This document shows positions 6,901 through 8,472 of a DNA stretch of 8,472 bases, piece by piece. Within the stretch, counting starts at the first letter, position 1, and every line of letters begins with the position of its first letter. The stretch lies in the NCBI GenBank assembly GCA_017860395.1, contig JAGDMC010000046.1, forward strand, positions 1 to 8,472, written 5' to 3'. A program made the position numbers and the translations under genes. A model generated the notes under the pieces. It did not search any database and had not been told where the DNA came from. It saw nothing but the letters and a program-made list of their open reading frames with translations. This stretch comes from Bacteroidota bacterium. GTDB lineage: Bacteria > Bacteroidota > Bacteroidia > Bacteroidales > UBA932.

Positions 6901-7470
6901 TTGTTTGGTTGTATAATGATAAAAGTACTTTCCGTCATATTTTGTTAGTCCGTTATCTGTGCCGAGCCAAAGATTGCCGGATTTGTCCTGAATAAGGCAC
7001 CTCACCTGATCGTGTCTTAATCCCTGAAATCTTCCGAAATAGAAGAAATTTGATGGATTTATGTCTTTGAAAAACGGGTCTTTTACGATCACCGGTTCAG
7101 GTTCTTCGCATAAAATGTTTTTTTCTGCAGTTTTGATAACGTTAGGTTTTGTGAAGCCGGTTGTGCTAATATCCCTTTTTACCGGAGGCAGGGTTGTCAG
7201 CTTTTTTGGCGCAGAAGCCGAAAGCAGTGTTGAACCCGCAGATTTCTCTTTAAGATTTCCTGTTTTTATCACTGTAGGTTTGCCGGCAGGAACAATTGCC
7301 GGCGGGGAAATACTGTTTATTGGAACAACATATCCTGTAGCTTCAATTATTGATGGTTTGGGAGAATTCTCTTTTTCTTTAGGTTGTCCTCCGCTACAGG
7401 CCGATAGCAAAAAAAAGAGCCCCCATAACAGGAGTTCTTCAATTATATGTTCCCTGAAATAATATTTCAT
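3946..7470 (-). CDS. Propeller-type sensor histidine kinase (Reg_prop x14, Y_Y_Y, HisKA, HATPase_c)
   Basis: This 1174-residue protein is a membrane sensor kinase. Its N-terminus has a hydrophobic stretch LLLWGLFFLLSAC ending in a lipobox with C25, then a Pro/Lys/Ser-rich linker to about residue 145. Residues 150-745 hold 14 copies of the two-component-regulator propeller motif (GNxWxGT plus YDGK), from W168 to W732, enough for two seven-bladed propellers. A Y_Y_Y domain follows at 814-886, a membrane helix at about 894-914, a coiled coil, and HisKA with the phospho-acceptor H960 in IIAHDLRG. HATPase_c shows the N box with N1074/N1078, DNGIGM at 1107-1112 and GLG at 1139-1141, so the kinase is intact. 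The sensor half would lie in the periplasm and signal by autophosphorylation. Unlike hybrid two-component systems of Bacteroides there is no receiver or AraC-type DNA-binding domain, and no response regulator is nearby, so it is an orphan here. The ligand is unknown; family members often sense glycans, but nothing nearby supports that. Confidence 0.93.
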   Translation of the reverse strand: MKYYFREHIIEELLLWGLFFLLSACSGGQPKEKENSPKPSIIEATGYVVPINSISPPAIVPAGKPTVIKTGNLKEKSAGSTLLSASAPKKLTTLPPVKRDISTTGFTKPNVIKTAEKNILCEEPEPVIVKDPFFKDINPSNFFYFGRFQGLRHDQVRCLIQDKSGNLWLGTDNGLTKYDGKYFYHYTTKQGLNNNTIISLFEDSKGNIWFGTFNGGISRYDGRYLVTFTDKDGLPGNIVNCIFEDNSGNIWLGTKKGLSMYDGKSFTNYTVTQGLGANEIRSIIQDDSGKMWLATYGGGISVYDGKSFYSYSIKEGMPHNHMSSLFRDTDGNIWINTAFEGIIKYDGTDFYHYTTKEGLGTNSIRSVLQDNKKNLWFGNANGSITKFDGKYFRQYGINDGLVAEAIRCSLQDSNGNIWFGTRGAGLIRFDGRLFTHMTDFEGLSKNKVEAIAEDKSGNLWFGTFGGYVTILSEQEKSGVIIPDYRVFGKQEGLGRSTVSSIVSDKNGKIWFATGDGGISVFDGIYTYTYQKGYGFRNNSALKIFCDNEGNVWIGSLLGVLRFDGKNYIKYGKEQGLSGNHVKSVFQDSKDNLWFSTSGGGATKFDGKTFTHFNKSNGFYSDTVNCVAEDRLGNIWLGTNGDGIVRYDGKTFIRYLDESGLKNNYVVSMLIDSKGNLWAGSNSYLHFIKKESLEGIDTSNREIFINSFGIEDGFSGTRCNVGALMEDKNGTIWIGTQDRLIAYHGENRTEKTVPPNLKITNIRLFNENVPWKVIAENKDTSVTLQNGVNINKFHFKDIAKWYDVPVDLALKHNQNYITFSYIGITHSQMRNVKYLHKLEGRDKGWSSPSEKTEISFDNLNPGKYVFKVKAVSGDGESSDEVSYPFRIYPPWWNTWWFYISITVFALFLLYSIIKLRERKFRQDRELLQKKVDDQTHELTDKNRELQKLNLEKDKLFSIIAHDLRGPFSSFLGLTALMAEEHDMFTKEEIKECAVNLNCSASSLYRLLDNLLQWSRVQQGTIPFNPRKINLKSIALEYMELVKHTAEEKNIEFVIEIPDETEVYADKNMLQSIIRNLVSNALKFTSKGGRVCLCAGTKADNKIEIIVEDNGIGMSKEMIDTLFHLNVETGRTGTDGEPSTGLGLLICKEFIEKHNGTLTIESEIKKGSRFIVTLPV
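3955..3984 (+). terminator. Intrinsic terminator of the cysS-DUF362-DUF6599 unit
   Basis: AAGGGTTACG (3955-3964) pairs with CGTGACCCTT (3971-3980) with one G-U pair around a six-base ATAAAT loop, and the stem runs into six T residues (3979-3984). This is a textbook rho-independent terminator for the plus strand, 31 bases after the stop at 3923. It lies wholly within the coding sequence for the last residues of the convergent histidine kinase. On the minus strand the stem is followed by CCTGTTTAG, which is not a T-tract, so it should act mainly on plus-strand transcripts. Confidence 0.85.
5236..7023 (-). repeat. Fourteen tandem propeller-blade repeats encoded within the kinase
   Basis: The coding region for residues 150-745 consists of about 14 units of roughly 41-45 codons. 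Each carries a D-x-x-GN-(I/L)-W-x-G-T strand, and most are followed by a (Y/F)DGK turn and a GL-containing strand. At DNA level this shows as recurrent TTTCCCGTCA-type words on the plus strand. Units 8 and 13 lack the YDGK turn and carry insertions; unit 14 has it altered to YHGE. The copies are diverged enough that simple slippage is not evident. Confidence 0.85.
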
Positions 7471-7474
7471 GCTA

Positions 7475-7489
7475 ACAATTTCTAATTGT
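7475..7489 (-). promoter_or_regulatory. Inverted repeat between kinase promoter and start codon
   Basis: ACAATT and AATTGT form perfect six-base arms around a three-base spacer. The repeat occupies the stretch between the -7 box and the kinase ATG, where a transcription start would be expected. It may be an operator half-site pair or a weak hairpin in the leader; chance is also possible in such AT-rich sequence. Confidence 0.35.
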
Positions 7490-7491
7490 CA

Positions 7492-7499
7492 CAAATTTA
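7492..7499 (-). promoter_or_regulatory. Probable -7 promoter box of the kinase gene
   Basis: Read on the minus strand this is TAAATTTG, an exact match to the Bacteroidota -7 consensus TAnnTTTG, ending 21 bases before the kinase ATG at 7470. A -33-like TCTG (7521-7524, one mismatch from TTTG) lies 21 bases further upstream in the loop of the terminator hairpin. The predicted 5' leader is short, and no Shine-Dalgarno is present, which is normal for the phylum. Confidence 0.5.
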
Positions 7500-7501
7500 A
7501 T

Positions 7502-7537
7502 AAAAAACACAAACCCTTTTCAGAAGTTTGTGTTTTT
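7502..7537 (-). terminator. Intrinsic terminator downstream of the S9 peptidase gene
   Basis: A perfect 12-bp inverted repeat (arms 7503-7514 and 7526-7537, core ACACAAAC/GTTTGTGT) with an 11-base loop lies 20 bases after the peptidase stop. On the minus strand the stem runs into TTTTTT, giving a rho-independent terminator. The plus strand also ends in a T-run, so the form is bidirectional, but no plus-strand gene feeds into it. It separates the peptidase transcript from the kinase transcript. Confidence 0.75.
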
Positions 7538-7557
7538 ATGTATGCTGTCCGGATATG

Positions 7558-8472
7558 TTACTCAGATATGACCTGTTGAGGTTCTTTTAACCATTTGTCA
7601 AGCCAGGCGTAAAATATCCTGTTCCACTGAATGCTGTTTTGTGGTTTAAGTATCCAATGGTTTTCCCCGGGGAAAAGAACCATTTCAGAAGGCACCCCTA
7701 TCATTTTTGCTGCATTGAATGCTGCCATTCCCTGATCTACGGGAACTCTGTAGTCCATCTCGCCATGTGTAATGAGAATTGGAGTATCCCAGTTCTTGAC
7801 AAGTTTATGAGGCGAATTTGCATAATGTCTTTTGGCAACCGGATTGTCATCCCATGGTGCTCCTCCGTTATCCCAGTGCGGGAACCACAACTCCTCAGTT
7901 GTCATATACATGTGCTCCTGATTGAATATCCCGGCGTGGGCAACGAAAGCAGAAAACATTCCCTTGTGAATTCCTGCCAGGTAATAAACGGAATATCCGC
8001 CGTAGCTTGCTCCAACAGCACCTACTTTACCTACATATTTCTCTTTTTTCAGCTCTTTAACAGATGAGAAGTAGTCCTGCATATTGAGGCCAATGTAGTC
8101 GCCGGAAATCTGCTCGTTCCACTCCTGGCCAAATGCCGATGTGCCACGTCTGTTTGGAAGAATTACGATATAGCCGTTTGCTGCCATAAGCTGGAAGTTC
8201 CATCTGTAGGACCAGTTCTGGCTTAATGTTCCCTGAGGGCCGCCCATGCAAAACAGAAGTGTAGGATATACTTTAGTTGAGTCGAAATCCGGAGGATATA
8301 CAACCCACATGTGCATATCTTTGTTGTCGACGGTTTTGATCCATCTCTCTTCAACGCGTCCCATTTTTATCTGATCCAGCAGGTGCTTGTTCTCAAAAGA
8401 TATCTGAGTAAAGACTCCGTCGGCAGGATTTATCGAAACAATTTCGTTTGGCATAGACATACTCTTGTATGT
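7558..8472 (-). CDS. S9 family peptidase, DPP5-like, C-terminal catalytic part (cut by window edge)
   Basis: This is the alpha/beta-hydrolase half of a prolyl-oligopeptidase-family serine peptidase that would remove dipeptides from peptide N-termini, probably in the periplasm as in amino-acid-fermenting Bacteroidota. The catalytic triad is complete: Ser in GASYGGY (codon 8005-8007), Asp in GEMDYRVP (7753-7755) and His in GENHWI (7657-7659). The phrases PTLLFCMGGPQG, RWNFQLMAANGYIV, PNRRG and TTEELWFPHWDNGG closely resemble what I recall of Porphyromonas DPP5, a protein of about 680 residues; this is memory and not an alignment. The frame stays open from the stop at 7558 to the end of the window, encoding T-Y-K-S before the methionine at 8460, so that methionine is internal and the N-terminal beta-propeller lies outside. 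The visible start of the fragment is the last propeller strand (PNEIVSINPADG). A terminator follows the gene. Confidence 0.92.
   Translation of the reverse strand, partial: TYKSMSMPNEIVSINPADGVFTQISFENKHLLDQIKMGRVEERWIKTVDNKDMHMWVVYPPDFDSTKVYPTLLFCMGGPQGTLSQNWSYRWNFQLMAANGYIVILPNRRGTSAFGQEWNEQISGDYIGLNMQDYFSSVKELKKEKYVGKVGAVGASYGGYSVYYLAGIHKGMFSAFVAHAGIFNQEHMYMTTEELWFPHWDNGGAPWDDNPVAKRHYANSPHKLVKNWDTPILITHGEMDYRVPVDQGMAAFNAAKMIGVPSEMVLFPGENHWILKPQNSIQWNRIFYAWLDKWLKEPQQVISE

Noticed and set aside
5236..7023. Tandem DNA repeat or CRISPR-like array
   Set aside because: The periodicity of roughly 125-135 bases reflects protein blade repeats in one reading frame, with diverged copies and no spacer-repeat pattern.
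7061..7462. Plus-strand open frame of about 130 codons opposite the kinase N-terminal linker
   Set aside because: It is the mirror of a Pro/Lys/Ser-rich coding stretch; no start context or family motif supports it.
7639..8067. Plus-strand open frame of about 140 codons opposite the peptidase
   Set aside because: The opposite strand encodes conserved catalytic motifs there, and the translation has no recognisable features.
8458..8460. ATG at 8460 as a true start for a short 300-residue hydrolase
   Set aside because: The frame continues open to the window edge, and the sequence before the hydrolase domain is the end of a propeller, so the gene is cut by the window and is not a short enzyme.

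Overview
The window looks like chromosomal DNA from a member of the Bacteroidota, probably Bacteroidales or a related environmental lineage. Four things point there: a two-component-regulator propeller sensor with a Y_Y_Y domain, a DPP5-like S9 peptidase with the wording seen in Porphyromonas-type enzymes, a DUF6599-type secreted protein, and the absence of Shine-Dalgarno sequences before every start codon, with an exact TAnnTTTG promoter box before one gene. The DNA is moderately AT-rich throughout and nothing in composition marks an island boundary. No RNA genes, insertion sequences, phage genes or CRISPR repeats are visible, and no gap between genes exceeds about 90 bases.

Left half, plus strand (52-3923): a short single-stranded DNA-binding protein without the usual acidic tail; a 75-base gap holding a long hairpin that ends 3 bases before the next start; cysteinyl-tRNA synthetase (cysS); a Tat-exported DUF362 protein; and a Sec-exported DUF6599-like protein. 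cysS and the two exported-protein genes are separated by only 20 and 21 bases and are probably co-transcribed. An intrinsic terminator closes this unit, and it lies inside the 3' coding end of the convergent gene.

Right half, minus strand (3946-8472): a very large sensor histidine kinase with a lipoprotein-type signal, 14 propeller motifs, a Y_Y_Y domain, one membrane segment, HisKA and HATPase_c. Upstream of it, and cut by the window edge, is the catalytic C-terminal part of an S9 prolyl-oligopeptidase-family dipeptidyl peptidase. An 87-base gap between them holds a terminator hairpin for the peptidase gene and the likely kinase promoter, packed against each other.

The housekeeping genes (ssb, cysS, peptidase) are ordinary. 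The parts with unknown biology are the DUF362/DUF6599 pair, whose role in the envelope cannot be read from sequence, and the orphan propeller kinase, whose ligand and response regulator are not in the window. I do not see convincing evidence of a wholly new system. The regulatory hairpins and the architecture of the kinase are the most distinctive signals.
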